Positions 33,331-46,770 of a DNA stretch of 64,000 bases are shown here, in pieces (positions within the stretch are counted from its first letter, which is position 1; each line of letters starts with the position of its first letter). Position numbers and translations under genes: made by a program. The DNA comes from Saccharum officinarum. Lineage: Eukaryota; Streptophyta; Magnoliopsida; Poales; Poaceae. The notes under the pieces were generated by a model, which saw only the letters and a list, made by a program, of their open reading frames with translations, was not told the origin of the DNA and ran no database searches. The DNA lies in NCBI GenBank assembly GCA_020631735.1, contig CM036179.1:22001063-22065062 (forward strand), written 5' to 3'.

Positions 33331-34691
33331 CTACAGGCGCGACCCTCTGCAAGCTGGGAACAGCTCGTCGAGGGCCTCAACTTCAGCAGTCGAGAGGTCG
33401 CCCTCGAAGTAGGACTCGTAGGAGCGCTTGGCCGTAGAGGAAGGCGGCGCCGAAGCTTCTAGGAGCCCCAACCTCTTCTTGAGCAGAACTTCGCCGCGCT
33501 TGGACGTCGGATGTGGTCCATGTTCTGAGCAGCAATCCGTCTGCTCCGAAGGGGAAAGGTCTGCTTGGGCGGCGTCTTCTGCTTGGGAGAGGAGCTGATG
33601 AGGGGTGGCTCCCTTACCACCACCACCTCCTCGCGAAACCTGGCCAGTCGCTGCGTGGCCTCAGCAGGGGAGGGCGAGTCCTCCTCCATCAGTGCCATAG
33701 CGCCCACCGACGTGCCCCACACGGGAGACGATGGAGGCGACTCATGTCCGTCGTGCACTGAGGGGCCATCAACGTAGGGTCCCACAACGAGGCCTGGCCC
33801 TCTGGCAGACAGCCAAGAGCCTCCACCAGAGGATCAGGTTCGAGGACACGACGCATGGAAGTCGAAGCAGTGTCTTCGCTGGCGGCAGCCGACTCGTCCG
33901 GTGATGTCCACCGACAACTTACCACTACTGCGCCGGCATCATCTCAGGCGGTGACGGGTACCGTGGGCTCCCCCCACGACCCCGGTCATGGTCTCCTCTG
34001 CGGTTGGTGTACCGCCAAGAGGTGTGTGCTGGGAGGACGGTTGGTGGCCGGCACGAGCGAGGCGAGGCCGACCCCTGCCGAAAGGCGTCGCCTTGGACCG
34101 ACCACAGTCCTTGGCGATGTGGCCGAGACTGCGACAGCACAGACAACGTCAAGGTCCCCGGCAAGTCGCCACACAGTGCGGAGAGGGAGAGGTAGTTGAA
34201 GGATCTGCCACAAAAATGAGCGGGAATCTTCTGGGCTTGCGCCCGCGGGCCGGAGCCGTGGTGAAGCTCAAGCCGTGGCAGATTGCGGGTCCTTCCTCTA
34301 GTCGGGTAGAATCTCACGCCACCCGTCAGCGTTGCGGCAGAGACCCAACTTCGCGCACCTAGGCGTTAGCGGCGGGTGCTCGACCATCCCACCGCCGAGC
34401 TGGCAAGCCGTGCACCAGCTGAGGCACGGCCGGCCACGTCGCCTTCACCGTCGTGCAGCCTCTGCCCGATGTCCCCACCACGCACCCTGGAGCAGCTGTG
34501 GGGCCCTAGGCGCGTGCGGGGGGCACTGTGGCCGGCGCTGGCTGGGCGGAGAGCTACCTCCAAGTAGTTGAGGGATGTCGCCGTCAGATTCATCACTGTC
34601 TTTGTCTGCCATCAGCAGTGCTTTGAGGCGTCCACCCAAGGATGGGTAGAACGGTCCGCGGACAGGGATAGCGTGGAGCCCGACGTCGACT
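33331..34691 (-). pseudogene. Zinc-knuckle retroelement-type protein remnant, copy B (cut by gap)
   Basis: Same as 50960-53172 but stops at the assembly gap. In the last kilobase it has about 20 single- or two-base indels against that copy. No frame here should be trusted. Confidence 0.6.
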
Positions 34692-34791
34692 NNNNNNNNN
34701 NNNNNNNNNNNNNNNNNNNNNNNNNNNNNNNNNNNNNNNNNNNNNNNNNNNNNNNNNNNNNNNNNNNNNNNNNNNNNNNNNNNNNNNNNNN
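34692..34791. other. Assembly gap (100 N)
   Basis: Exactly 100 undetermined bases, the conventional placeholder for a join of unknown length. Confidence 0.99.
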
Positions 34792-35146
34792 ACTAGGACT
34801 GCCAATGGACGAACTTTTTTTAGAACATGTCCGTTGACGCGTATTTCATTAGGAAAATGTGACAAAGTATTACAAACTAAGGATGTGTTTCTCGATTAAC
34901 CTCCGCGAGTGACAGTCGGGAAAGGAGAGACACACAGCGGTGTTGGTCTCTTGCTCTACTTCTAACGAAGAGAGCTTCAATTAGACCAGTCTCAATGCAG
35001 ATTTTATGGGGATTTCATACACATTAAATAGGGTGTCACATCAGCAGAAATAGAGCTTTTGCATGTATCGAGGAGAAGAGAGAAGGGAAACGTTTTATGG
35101 GATTTCATGCACATTAAATAGGGTGGTTCTAAAATTATACGAGATT

Positions 35147-36292
35147 TCAATTATAGTAGAGATACCGTTGACGAAAACGAACATTGCAGCAATTTGCAAG
35201 CTTCTGCACCTCCGGCGCGGCCATGGCCATGGCCTCGAGCGCCCCCAGCCACTCCTGCACCTCCGGCGCGGCCGCCACCTCGGCCTCCTTCACCACCCAG
35301 AGGAACGGCCTGCCTGAGTCCTCGAGGCCATGGCCGACCTCGAAGAGCTGCTTCGGGAGCTTCCGCACCAGGCTGCCGAAGCTGACGAACACGACGGAGT
35401 CCGTGTCCTTGGAGTCGAGCCAGGCGGCCACCACCGCGCTCTGCTGGACGCCGCCCGACGACGTGTCCCCGCGCGACGCCATGGCATCGACGTCCCGGTT
35501 GGAGAGGCAGAGCGGGCCAAGCGTCCACACGGGTTTGCTGAGCGCCGCCTCGTAGCACGACACGAACTGGCCCTCGAGGTCCACGAACGTGTTCACCACC
35601 GCGCCGTCGGCCGTGCGCATGGCCTCCACGCACTCCGTCCAGAGCTCCTCCCACCCCGGCGAGTTAAAGAAGCCCGGCGCCGTGGCCTTGGTCACCTCCA
35701 CGTGCACCGGCATGCCTGGCACCACGAACCTCTCCTGGTCGTCGTCGGCCGCCGCGGTCAGCTCGTGCAACCCGTGGTCGATGCCGTTGAGGTCGCAGAG
35801 AGAGTAGAAGCACGACGGCCCGTGGAAGAAGAGGCGAGGGATGCCGAGGCTTCTGGCAACGCCGGCCGTCCACGGGTTGCTCCAGTCGGAGATGATGCAG
35901 CTCGGGCGCAGCGCCAGCGCTCGCAGGTACGCTTCTAGTGGGCCGGCGAGCTTCTGCAGGGCGTTGAACAAGGGGATGAAGTGGCCGTTGTCCGTGACCT
36001 GGTCCACGTTCTCGATGCCCGGGGGCAGACCGTCGTCGGTGTCCGTCGGCAGCGGGAGCTCGACGATCTCGAGGGACAGCTTAGTGCGCACGGCCTGCTC
36101 GGCGACGCCACGCAGCCGTGCGCCGTTCAGCGGTGTCGTCACCAAGCTCGCGCGCGCGCCGCGCTCCGCCAGGAGGCGGGCGAGGTTGACCATGGGGATG
36201 GTGTGGCCCTGCGCCACGAGGGGGACGATGACGAAGTGAGGTGGCGGTGGTGGCGCTGGCATAACCGCAGCGGATTCCTCGGTGGGCGCCAT
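35147..36292 (-). pseudogene. U1, second copy
   Basis: Matches 17520-18665 with the same ATG context, the same missing PSPG domain and the same 18-bp repeat at the break. It is probably the same locus assembled twice. Confidence 0.85.
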
Positions 36293-36391
36293 GGACGTGC
36301 TAAGCAGCCTAAGCTTAACTTCGGGCGGGCACCGCAGGAATGGTGTAAGAAATAGAGTGGCCTGGGAGTAGAAGGATCGAGGTGCTGATTG

Positions 36392-36398
36392 TATATAG
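36392..36398 (-). promoter_or_regulatory. Likely TATA box of U1, second copy
   Basis: Identical to 18765-18771 in sequence and in distance from the ATG. Confidence 0.5.
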
Positions 36399-36535
36399 CC
36401 ATGGGAGGCAACTTTTTTTTCCACAAGTAGGCTCGATCCTCCCAGGTTTCCAGCCAAAATTTGGCAAACATTTTGGAAACTTCCGTAGACTCGTTTGATG
36501 AAGACGCTAAAAAATTTTTGTATTTCAAGGGTCAT

Positions 36536-38879
36536 TTAATCTTCAGAAATCAAAGCTTGCACGCGGCTGAAAACCGTCGAGTTATCCACCGAACTCCGAA
36601 CATCAGTATTTTTTTTCCCTACAAAGGCTGAGCATATATTTATAAATTATAACTAAGGGTTACATCTACCATTACTGATGTTGTCAGGACATATTTTTAC
36701 AAGCTTGATTTTCTAGAACAGAACATGAGCAACCCTATTTGGCTATTTTTGTCTCTTCTACGATGCGCAATCTCAGCCTCTCTAAGCTCATCCACGGGCA
36801 CCGAACATCAGATAGGCAAGGATGCCCTCTGAATTCCTTGGAAAAGTTTCAGTTGTCGAGACGTTTAGCAGGAGCCGGACCATCGATGCCAGCAAGGCAG
36901 CAATCTTGGCGTCATCGATCACCAGAAGCTTGCACAGCTGCGAGAGACCTCCAATGATCTTGCATCGTCATGTCCGTACGTTTTGCCGTTTGGACATACT
37001 CCCTCACTCCATTCTAAATTATAAAAATTATAAGTAGTTTTGGCTTTTCTAGGTACATAGTTTATAGAATGCAACTACGCATAGCATGGTATTTAGGTAG
37101 AAAATAAAAGTTATGTATCTAGAAAAACCAAAGTGACTTATAATTTAAAAAGGTGAAAGTATTTGTTTCAAAACACGAATGCATGTGGGTATGGAAAAGG
37201 AAAAAGGATTGCTATTATACAAGTTCTTTTTTTTCAAATGGTCAGGCAATGTTGCTGGAGTTATGCTTATCTTGGTGCTTACGTCAGCTCAACAGCAAAA
37301 GACAGCACATGGACCCAAAAAATCCATCGCCTTAGACCTCAGCCGACTGAATTCTAGCATTATTTATTTGGCCAAAATTTTCTTTTAACCTAATTATTTT
37401 AAATATTTCATTGTTTATTTTATAAATTAAAATCAAGGCTTGGGAATTTTTGAAATCTGACCTCATATGAGATAATCCGAGTACCATAGCCACACTCAAA
37501 TCTCTTAGGCTGCTGTGCTAGAGCAGCACATATTGTGGCATAGCACAGAGTCCAATTACAAAGATAAATTTAAAATACATGACGTGATCGTTAAATAGAA
37601 CTCTAAGCTCCAAGACGTCAGGTGACTACACAAGTTGATCGTCCCGATGAGCGGCCAATTTACTAGCACTACTGATGTACAGGCAACCAAGCTTTCAAAA
37701 AGGACGTCTTTGTTGTTGGTTTAATTTTCCCAATAAATAAATAAATAAATCATGATAGGTTTGAAAACGATCGGATCGGAGCGGAGAATATCTTCTTCGT
37801 ACCCTCATCCATTTGTTGTGTGGGATTCAAAGCAGAGTGGATATTACACGGGTTCAGTATGAATATGGATTTGTTTAGGGTGTCAGAAATGGTACCTTAA
37901 ATAGTCGAATAATACGTGCTTATGTGTTGTTTTTTATGATGAGAAACAATTCGTTAACCAAAGTCATAAAATGGCAATACAATAAGAAAAATAATCACCA
38001 TCAGTCCAACACTTCAATTTAAGAGCTCATGAAATTATTACGAGTTCTTAATTCGGTATTAAGAGTATAAAACAAGCGTGTAAAACTAAATAAATATTTT
38101 AAATTAAGTGAAATTTCTGCTTCGCTCTACACCGTGCACTGTCCACTTTTGTAGATGATAATTCTTTCGTCGCCCTGTAATGTTAATGCATCTTTAGGTA
38201 ACTTAAAGATGCAATAAAGTGATGACGCTAGCAGCCACAGGTTTGCAGCATATAAATTTAGAATAGAAATTAAAAGCTTTACCTCAAATCATGCTATTAT
38301 GTGAGATCCCACTTGAATGAGGCTCAATACTGTAGCAAGAGGCAGGCTGTAGGTGGGACGAGTTTGCGAGGTACTGTAGCAGCGTGAAAAGGCACTGTAG
38401 CGACAAAGTTCAGAACCATATTGGAAGCCGGAGGAAAGCTCGGTCAAGTTAAAAAGCCTGGGCTTGGGAGGTGAGTAACTTCGATGATCACCTTTTACGC
38501 GAAGCGAGGACGAAAAAGGCAAGAAAGTTATTTGCAGGTGGCATGTTCATCGTGTATAGACCTGGTCATCACATAGAGTGGGCCTTAGCCCTCTTCTCGA
38601 ACCGGGGCGTTACATCTTACTACCAGCACCAGGACTTCAGCAATTCTTATTCCTCAATCCTCACCTTCATTGTCACTGGACAATTTATTTTCCTGTGAAT
38701 TTTGGCAGTTAGCAAATTTTTGGAGAGTAGCCAGCAATGATATTTCCACGTTCCTCCCAGTATATGTAAAACTACCATACCTGATCCTCAAGATCCTTGA
38801 GCGTCAAATTTGCAATAAGAGTCTATGCGACCTCTAGATCATTAAGGATGGATCCGACCCCTTTATTATGATCTGCAAA
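36536..38879. other. Non-coding DNA, second copy of 18909-21254
   Basis: Contains the second copies of the Stowaway-like MITE and of the gypsy LTR end (to about 38616). Nothing else is recognised. Confidence 0.5.
36999..37159. mobile_element. Stowaway-like MITE, second copy
   Basis: Same element and TA flanks as at 19373-19533. Confidence 0.75.
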
Positions 38880-38954
38880 TTACGAAGAAAAATATTTTAT
38901 TGGATAGCCAAAATTCTTTGTGATAATATGCAACAGCCTAAATAAAGAGTAGCG

Positions 38955-39685
38955 AATGAGAACAAAAGTGACCATCACTTCTACATGCTGCCGCCCAATC
39001 TTTGGCACAGACCAATGCTTCCACCACTTCAGGTTCGAGACGAATGTGGAATTGATCAATGACACATCGCCTTCATTAAAAGCGGATTCCGAAGCAATAG
39101 TGGATGCTTGGATGGCTAAGACATCACGGGCAAGTTGAGCTAGATCTCAAATTTATTAGAACCAGCTTTAGGAACCCTTAGTGGTGATTCTTCCATGTAT
39201 TTGTCCAAGTCACTTGCCTTTGCCTCACCTTCATCAGCTCCTCAACCTCCCCCCTCCCCAATGTGTGTCATATAGGTAGTTCTGAAAATCATCTTCTTCT
39301 TCCATAAAGTCACTCTTTGTTTCAGTAATGACACTAGAGTTTGGTCCAGGAGGGCTTTGTGAAAAGGAACCATAACCTTGGTCCATTTTCTTGACATCAA
39401 CAATGAACTCTTCTACTTTACCATAGTATAATATTGGGCCATAAATCTTTCTCAAGTAAAACTCTACTGCCTTTCAATTGTACCTAGGGTCAAGCTTAGT
39501 GTTCATAGAATTTGCCATTTCTCTAATAGTGTCATTTGCACTAGTACACCACTCTGAAATTATAGCCTTAATTTCACAAAAGCTTTGGTAAAACAGATTT
39601 GCTGTTGGATATGCAGTACTTGACAATAACTCAGTCGTAAACCTCTTCAAGCATTTACGAAGTGTTTGTGCCTGATCCCATTTTC
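38955..39685 (-). pseudogene. hAT transposase relic, second copy
   Basis: Same broken frames and the same LARDVLAIQASTIASESAF dimerisation signature as at 21330-22060. Confidence 0.75.
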
Positions 39686-39699
39686 ATCAGACACCAGAT

Positions 39700-41055
39700 A
39701 TGGCGTCCTTCAACAAAAAGTTGAATTCCACCTGGTCTGAACATCCAGTGAGAGACCCCTGGCTGTGTTCAGACCACACTCCGCTGCACGGGGAAGACAC
39801 TAGTATCTCCAAAGTCCTCACAGTCCCAATCACCTATCCCCATCTCCGCAGATCAGCAGCAGTGGACATTGCCCATCCAACCTCGCCGTCACAACTCCCA
39901 TGTCGTCGGCTCCGAAGCAAGACTCTGTTCAGCCACACACTCTCCGACACCTGCCACCCGTGGACCGGCGCGGTGGCGCGGGAGCTCGGCGTGCCGCGGC
40001 TGGCGTTGGAGACCTTCTGCGCCTTCTCCTCGTTCTGCATGCGTCAGATGAGCACCCACAGCGTCTTCGAGGGAATCAGCGACGACAAGCGCCCCGTGCG
40101 CGTCCCTGGCTTCCCCATACACGTCGAGATGTCGAGGGCGCGGTCGCCGGGAAACTTCTCGGGTTTTGGCAAGGTGTTCGCCGACGAGGTCATGGCTGAA
40201 AATGCGAGAGCCGACGGCCTGGTGGTAAACAGCTTCGCGGAGCTCGAGCCCCTCTTCGTTGATGCCTATGAGGCGGCGCTGGGCAAGAAGATATGGACCG
40301 TCGGGCCTCTCTTCCTCCAGCACAACATGCCGTCGACGGCGACCTCTGACGCTGAGAACGCGGCCGCCGTGCGGTGCGCGAGCTGGCTCGAGTCCAGGAA
40401 GCCCCGATCCGTGGTGCTCGTGAGCTTCGGCAGCCTGGCGCGCTCGTCGCAGCCGCAGCTCGTGGAGATCGCGCACGGGCTGGAGGCGAGCGACCGGCCG
40501 TTCATCTGGGCGGTGAAGCCCGGCAGCCTCGCCGAGTTCGAGCGGTGGTTGTCCGACGACGGCTTCGAGTCCCGCGTCGGGGACAGGGGGCTCGTGGTCA
40601 CGGGCTGGGCGCCACAGAAGGCGATCCTGTCGCACCCGGCCACGGGCGCCTTCGTGACGCACTGCGGCTGGAACTCCGTGCTGGAGTGCGTCGCGGCGGG
40701 GCTGCCGATGGCGACGTGGCCGCACTTCGCGGAGCAGTTCATGAACGAGAAGCTCGTGGTGGACGTGCTGCGTGTGGGGGTGCCCGTCGGCGTGAAGGAC
40801 GCGGCGCAGTGGGGCGTGGAGACGGAGGCCGTGGTGGCGACGCGGGAGGACGTAGAGAGGGCCGTGGCGGCGGTGATGGGCGGCGGGGAGGAGGGAGCAG
40901 AACGCCGGGCGAGGGCCGCCGAGCTCGGCAGGAAGGCGCGGGACGCCGTGGCGCGTGGCGGCTCGTCGGACCGGAACTTGGCGCTTCTGATGGAGCACGT
41001 TGAGCAGATGAAGTCCACCGTGTGCGATGGACAAGAATATTTGAAGTATAGATAA
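39700..41055 (+). pseudogene. U2, second copy
   Basis: Same 451-residue open frame as 22075-23430, with the N-terminal deletion and the intact PSPG box. No protein difference was noticed between the two copies. Confidence 0.85.
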
Positions 41056-41188
41056 GTTTTTTATGACTAGAATTAAAAAAAAATCACTAATAAGGTTGCT
41101 AATGTGATACTAGCAATTATCACTAGGTTTATCTCTCGAGAATTGCCTTATTGCTCGTCTTCTTTTCTGGCAATGGATTTCTACTCTT

Positions 41189-42379
41189 CTACTGCATGAC
41201 GTGTTGGATGAGGAGCGCCACGTTCCGGTACGACGACCCACCGTGCGCCACGGCCTCCCGAGCCTTCCTGCCGAGCACGGCGGCCCTTGCCCGGCGCGCG
41301 GAGCCCTCCTCCCCGTAGTCCATCACCTCCGCCACGGCCCTCTCCACGTCCTGCCTCGTCGCCACCACACCCTCCGTCTCCACGCCCCACTGCGGCGCGT
41401 CCTTGACGCCGACAGGCACGCCGACCCGCAGGACGTCCACCACGAGCTTCTCGTTCATGAACTGCTCGGCGAAGTGCGGCCACGTGACCATCGGCAGCCC
41501 CGCCGCGACGCACTCCAGCACGGAGTTCCAGCCGCAGTGCGTGACGAAGGCGGCCGTCGCCGGGTGCGACAGGATCGCCTTCTGCGTTGCCCAGCCCCTG
41601 ATCACGAGGCCCGTCTCCCCGACGCGGGACTCGAAGCCGTCCTCGGACAGCCACCGCTCGAACTCGCCGGGGTTGCCGGGCTTGACCACCCAGATGAACG
41701 GTCGCTTGGTCGCCTCGACGCCGTGCCCGATTTCGACGAGCTGCGGCAACGACGAGCGCGCCAGGCTGCCGAAGTTCACGAACACCACGGACCGGGGCTT
41801 CTTGGACTCGAGCCAGCTCGCGCACCGGACGACGTTCGCGTCCTCTGTCGTCGTCTCCGTCGACGGCATGGTGGTGGGGGTCAGGAATAGAGGCCCGATG
41901 GTCCATATCTTCTTGCCGATGGCCGCCTCGTAGGCGTCAACAAACATGGGCTCCAGCTCCGCGAAGCTGTTCACCACCAGGCCGTCGGCTCTCGCACTCT
42001 CGGCCATGATCTCCTCGCCGAACTCCTTCATGCCGGGACCCGTGAAGTTCCCTGGCGACCGCGCCCTCGATATCTCGACGTCGATGGGAAAGCCAGGGAC
42101 GCGCACGGGCCGCCTGTCGTCGTCGACGCCCTCGAAGATCCTGTGGACATTCATCTGGGGCATGCACAAGGAGGAGAAGGCGCCGAAGCCGTCGAACGAG
42201 AGCGTCCTCGGGTGCCCCGCTACCCCAGACAGCACCAGGGCAAGCTGGGGCCACGGCAGGTCCGTGCGTGGGGTCCAGGTGTAGCTCTTCCATGGCGCCG
42301 CCTGCGCCGGACGATCTGGCGCCAGGGTCCAGCACTGGGTCTGAGACCAGGGAAGCGGAGTCACCTCCGGGGTCACCAT
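41189..42379 (-). pseudogene. U3, second copy
   Basis: Same chimeric 396-residue frame from the ATG at 42377-42379 as in 23564-24754. Confidence 0.8.
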
Positions 42380-42889
42380 GCCGTCAATCGTAGACCGCCG
42401 CGTCAATGCCGGCCACCCCAAGCCCCTCCTCCCTATTGGCGGCTGCGGCTCCTTTTTGGCCAGTCTTGGGAGGCCGTCCAAAACACCATCGGTGGGCAGA
42501 CGACGACGAGGAGGAGTCCGACGACGGTCGCCCCTCAAGCTACCTCGATGCCATGCATTGCCCGGCGAAGGCGGTCACGACGCCCACTAACGCCAAGACT
42601 CGCCCTGCCTCAAGTTCAGGCCGTGCTGGAGCAGACCCTAGTCGACAGGGACATGGCCGTAGGCAGAGAAAGCGCAGCCGGCCGCATCCACAGCTAGTGA
42701 ATGTCTTGCCTGTGCAGCTAATGGAGGGTCGCATCCATGCCCGCTAGCGTCTCAGCCGTCGTGGACGGGTATCGGCTCACATGCGGCTCGGTCCGCGTTG
42801 CGGCGCCCACCAGCGCATCTTCGCCCCGGACGCCGACGACTGGCGTGAGGTCCTATCGCATGGGTCGTCATGTGGCGCCAGCGGGGCGC
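42205..42889. other. GC-rich segment fused to U3, second copy
   Basis: Second copy of 24580-25264, including the acidic plus-strand frame at 42406-42747. Confidence 0.4.
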
Positions 42890-45800
42890 TAAAAGGTCTT
42901 GATGGCTAGAGGGGGGTGAATAGCCTTTTAAAATTTTCTACAAAAACAAGCTAAACAAGTTTATCAATATAACAAATAGCGAGATGCGAGTTTTGCTTAG
43001 CCTACGGGGTGTTTGCAAGCCACCTAACCAATTCATAATTCTAGTATTTGCACTCAACCGCACAAGTCAAACCGAGAAGGTAACTACAACTATAACTAGC
43101 AAGCTACACAAAGGAGCTACTAAAGCAAAGCTAACTAGCTAGCAAAGATAACTAAGAAGGTAATGCGGAGTTGAGTTGGGAGAGTTTCACCGAGGGGCGA
43201 AGTATTGAGCCAACCAATATGATCAACGATGAATACCAAGACAACCGAACACCGGGATCAATCAATCACAATATGAAAGTGATAACACGGAGATTTATCC
43301 CGAGGTTCACGTGTTTGCCGGCACGCTAGTCCCCGTTGTGTCCCTCTTCACCACGTGGTTCGGTGGCTAATCGGTCATACACCGAGCCTCTCAAAAGGCA
43401 CCACAAGAACCTATCAAATGGCAAAAGATTGCAAATGACACGAGCAATTCACTAACGTTGACTTTGGCGCTTCACCGAGGTAGGCATAAACCCCTCACAA
43501 TCATCGGAGGTGGCCAAGAACAATCACCAACTCTTGCCAACGCCTCCAAGCTGCTCCAAGCCATCTAGGTGGCGGCAACCACCAAGAGAAACAAGAATCC
43601 CGCAGCAAATCAACCACCAAGTGCCAACTAGATGCAATATTACAATGCAAATGCACTTGGATCACTCAATCTCACTTCGAATATGCAAAGAAGCAAGAGA
43701 GATGAGTAGGAGGGGAGTTGCTTAGCTCAAAGTGCTCGCAAGTATGTTAAAAGTTCAAGAGATAGAGCCTTGAGCCGGCCAACGAGTATTTATAGACGTA
43801 CCCCTTCGAATATAGCCGTTAGGCACTTGAAACAACCGAAGTCGCGCTGACCGGACGCGCTGGTCAAACTGACCGGACACGCCGATCGCACAGTGCATAC
43901 GCTTGCGAAACATCGACTGGACGCGCGAAGTATGACCGGACGCGCAGGTCCCGTAACGGACCGAACGCGCAGGTCCCGTAACGGACCGAACGCGCTGGTC
44001 AAGCCTGAGCCGCGCTCCAACGAAACAGCGACCGGACGCGCTGCAGAACTGACCGGACGCCACAGTACCAGCGTCCGGTTGGAGTCCAGTAAGCTCCCTC
44101 AACGACCAGACGCGTCCGGTCGACAGTGACCGGACGCACCATCGCGTCCGATCAAAAAACTGAGACACGCGCAGACGCTGAACACTGACCGGACGCGTCC
44201 GGTCAAACAGAGACCGCGTCCGATCCAGCGTCCGGTCACCTCTGTGACCTCCGTTCGCCTTCGTTTCTTTTCCGACTTCCGGCGTAGTGGAAAATAGTTG
44301 TTTCAACTCCTTGAAAACGCCTGAATCCCGCCTCGCAAGCTCGGCGAAAGGAAGAGAGGACCCTAAACCCTCTCTACCGCTCAAACTCCAACGCTATCGC
44401 AAATGTGCTAACACCACCAAGTGATTACGTCATGTGCGAGTGTGTTAGTATTTTCACAATCATTTTTTGAGGCGTTATTAGTTCTATCCAAATGCCTATG
44501 ATTATGAAATGCACACCTAGAGGCACTTAGGAGTTCAATAGCCGCGTCATTCCCCTCTTTATAGTACGGCTATTTATCCTATAATGTAACCACACCCACT
44601 TGGTGTCTTGGTTACTAAAACACAACCCTTAATCATATACCTTTGCCTTGATCACGTAGGGTTACGTCCAAATACTAGTGTGGCCATCATGATCACCATG
44701 TCCATCTTACCACCAACCTTGGAATGTACTAATCCTCATATGCTACATACAACTTAGGCATAGGATTAGTACTTAGGCATTGTCACTAATTACCAACACC
44801 AAACATAGGACTTTCAATCTCTCCTTGTTGGTAATTGGTGACAAACCTTTTACAAAGATATTATGATAAAAATTTTGATTGAACCCATGTCACATTGTCT
44901 AAGTATATTACCATGTGTAAGAATTATGAACATGTGATCATGAATTCAAATTGATAGCAATGGCTCCCCTTACATGTATGTTATATGTTTAGATTTTGGA
45001 AGCATACATGTTAGATAGGAAAGATTAGGAGCATTAACTACCAATAGGTGCTAAGTGTTTAAGATTATAGACCTTTGAAGCGTGATACCATCGGAGTAGC
45101 GATAAACACCATCTTAGCACCTTGTGTAGTTAGATACCACTTGAAAAAGCATAAACATAACTAGAAACCTCGTGAGATCAACATTATAAGCAAGGCTCTA
45201 ATACCACTTTAAAAAACATGAAGCAAGAAAAATCTAACTACTTCCTATTCATGCTAGTACCTCAATATACCATTCAAGTTATACTAACAAGTCACCACAC
45301 AAGCAATATATCGGGGAAAAAGAAATACAAAAATATACATCATACATATGAAGTGCACATGAAAATGCGACAATCATGCTTAAGAGCTTGCTCCCCCTAC
45401 TTGTGTGTTCAAAATTTTAGTTGATCCCCTTTTTTATCAATTCTCCCTCTTTAGGATTTTCTTTCCCTTTAAAATCTATCTTTATGAACAATATTTTCTC
45501 CTCCTTTGACACCAATGACCAGAAGGAACCAATTTTAAATAGATTATCATGTTGAATTATTGGGTGATGATCAAGTTTGTGATTCAACCTAGATTGCTTG
45601 CATAAATAAAATGTTTCGGTTTGATCCAAGGACAAGCTTCTTCACACCTCACTAGAAGGGTTATCATGCACCATGTTGAAGCAAATATTTAGACAAGTTT
45701 TCTAGATTAAACACTTAGGATCATAAGCTACTTAAACAAGTTATATGCTACCACTCGATCATACAAGTCATAGAAACAATAGTGGCACCATATAAACTTC

Positions 45801-45961
45801 AAATGCATTTGATTTTCATGAATGAGCCTAGAACATGTAAATTATGATTAGATGCACTAAATAAGTCCTTAGCATAGAATGTATGACATATCAACCAATT
45901 GTACCTTGGGGCTCGAAGAAGAGGCATCCCATATATGGGGTGCATCAACTCATATCTAAGA
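42890..45961 (-). mobile_element. SIRE-type Copia fragment, second copy
   Basis: Second copy of 25265-28335, with its LTR-like part ending at 44816. It differs by one extra G in a run near 42915. The TATA box is at 43787-43794 and the ACCGGACGCG array at about 43845-44231. Confidence 0.75.
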
Positions 45962-45965
45962 TTTA

Positions 45966-46616
45966 TTTAATTTTTTTTGAGTATTTTAGCGACCTCAAAT
46001 TTAAAAACTCAAAACTAGAAAGTCGTAGATCTCATCGAGAGCTACAACTTTCATATAGAAATCATCTCCATTTGACAGCATATAAAAAAGGTATGATTTT
46101 TCCAAGGCGATAAGCGCTTGTACGCGATTAATATACTGCTGAAAATTTGTTTAATTTTTTTAAACATTTTAATGATCTTAAATTAAAAAACTCAAAACTA
46201 GAAAGTTGTAGATCTCGTCGAGAGCTACATTTTTCATATAAAAAGCATCTTCATCCGAGATCATATGAAAAAGATACAATTTTTAGAATATTTTAGAAAT
46301 TGTAGCTACAATACCTCCGAAATAGAAATATAACTGACTGACATGTGGCCCCCACATGTAGGACCGCGCCACGTCAGCATTGGGACCTAGATGACACCCG
46401 AAGCTAAGTTCAGAGACTCAGATGACACCTGAAGCCAAGTTCAGGGACCCAGAAATACACTGTTTAAAGTTCGGGGACATAAGTGGCACCCAAAGCCAAG
46501 TTCAGGGACCTAGATGGCACATAAAGTCAAGTTCAGAAACCCAGAAATACACTGTTTAAAGTTTGAAGACCTAAGTGACACCAGTTGCCAAGTTCAGGGA
46601 CCACCGGTGAATTTTT
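45966..46616. repeat. Two repeat families upstream of U4, second copy
   Basis: Second copy of 28340-28990, with both direct-repeat families present. Confidence 0.65.
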
Positions 46617-46770
46617 CTCTTTGGACCTTATCAAAGTCCTCACAGTCCCAATCACCTATCCCCATCTCCGCAGACTGCAGCGTTCCTATCCCAAATAGTT
46701 ACATCAGCACGACCAATCGACGATCAGCAGCCGTGGACATTGCCCATCCAACCTCGCCGTCACAACTCCC

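Larger units (their letters stand above)
17165..34691. repeat. 17.5-kb block, first copy (end of contig 1)
   Basis: This 17,527-bp segment is repeated at 34792-52327. The offset is about 17,627 and shifts only by homopolymer-type indels. It runs exactly up to the 100-N gap. It is most simply the redundant end of the left contig. Confidence 0.95.
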
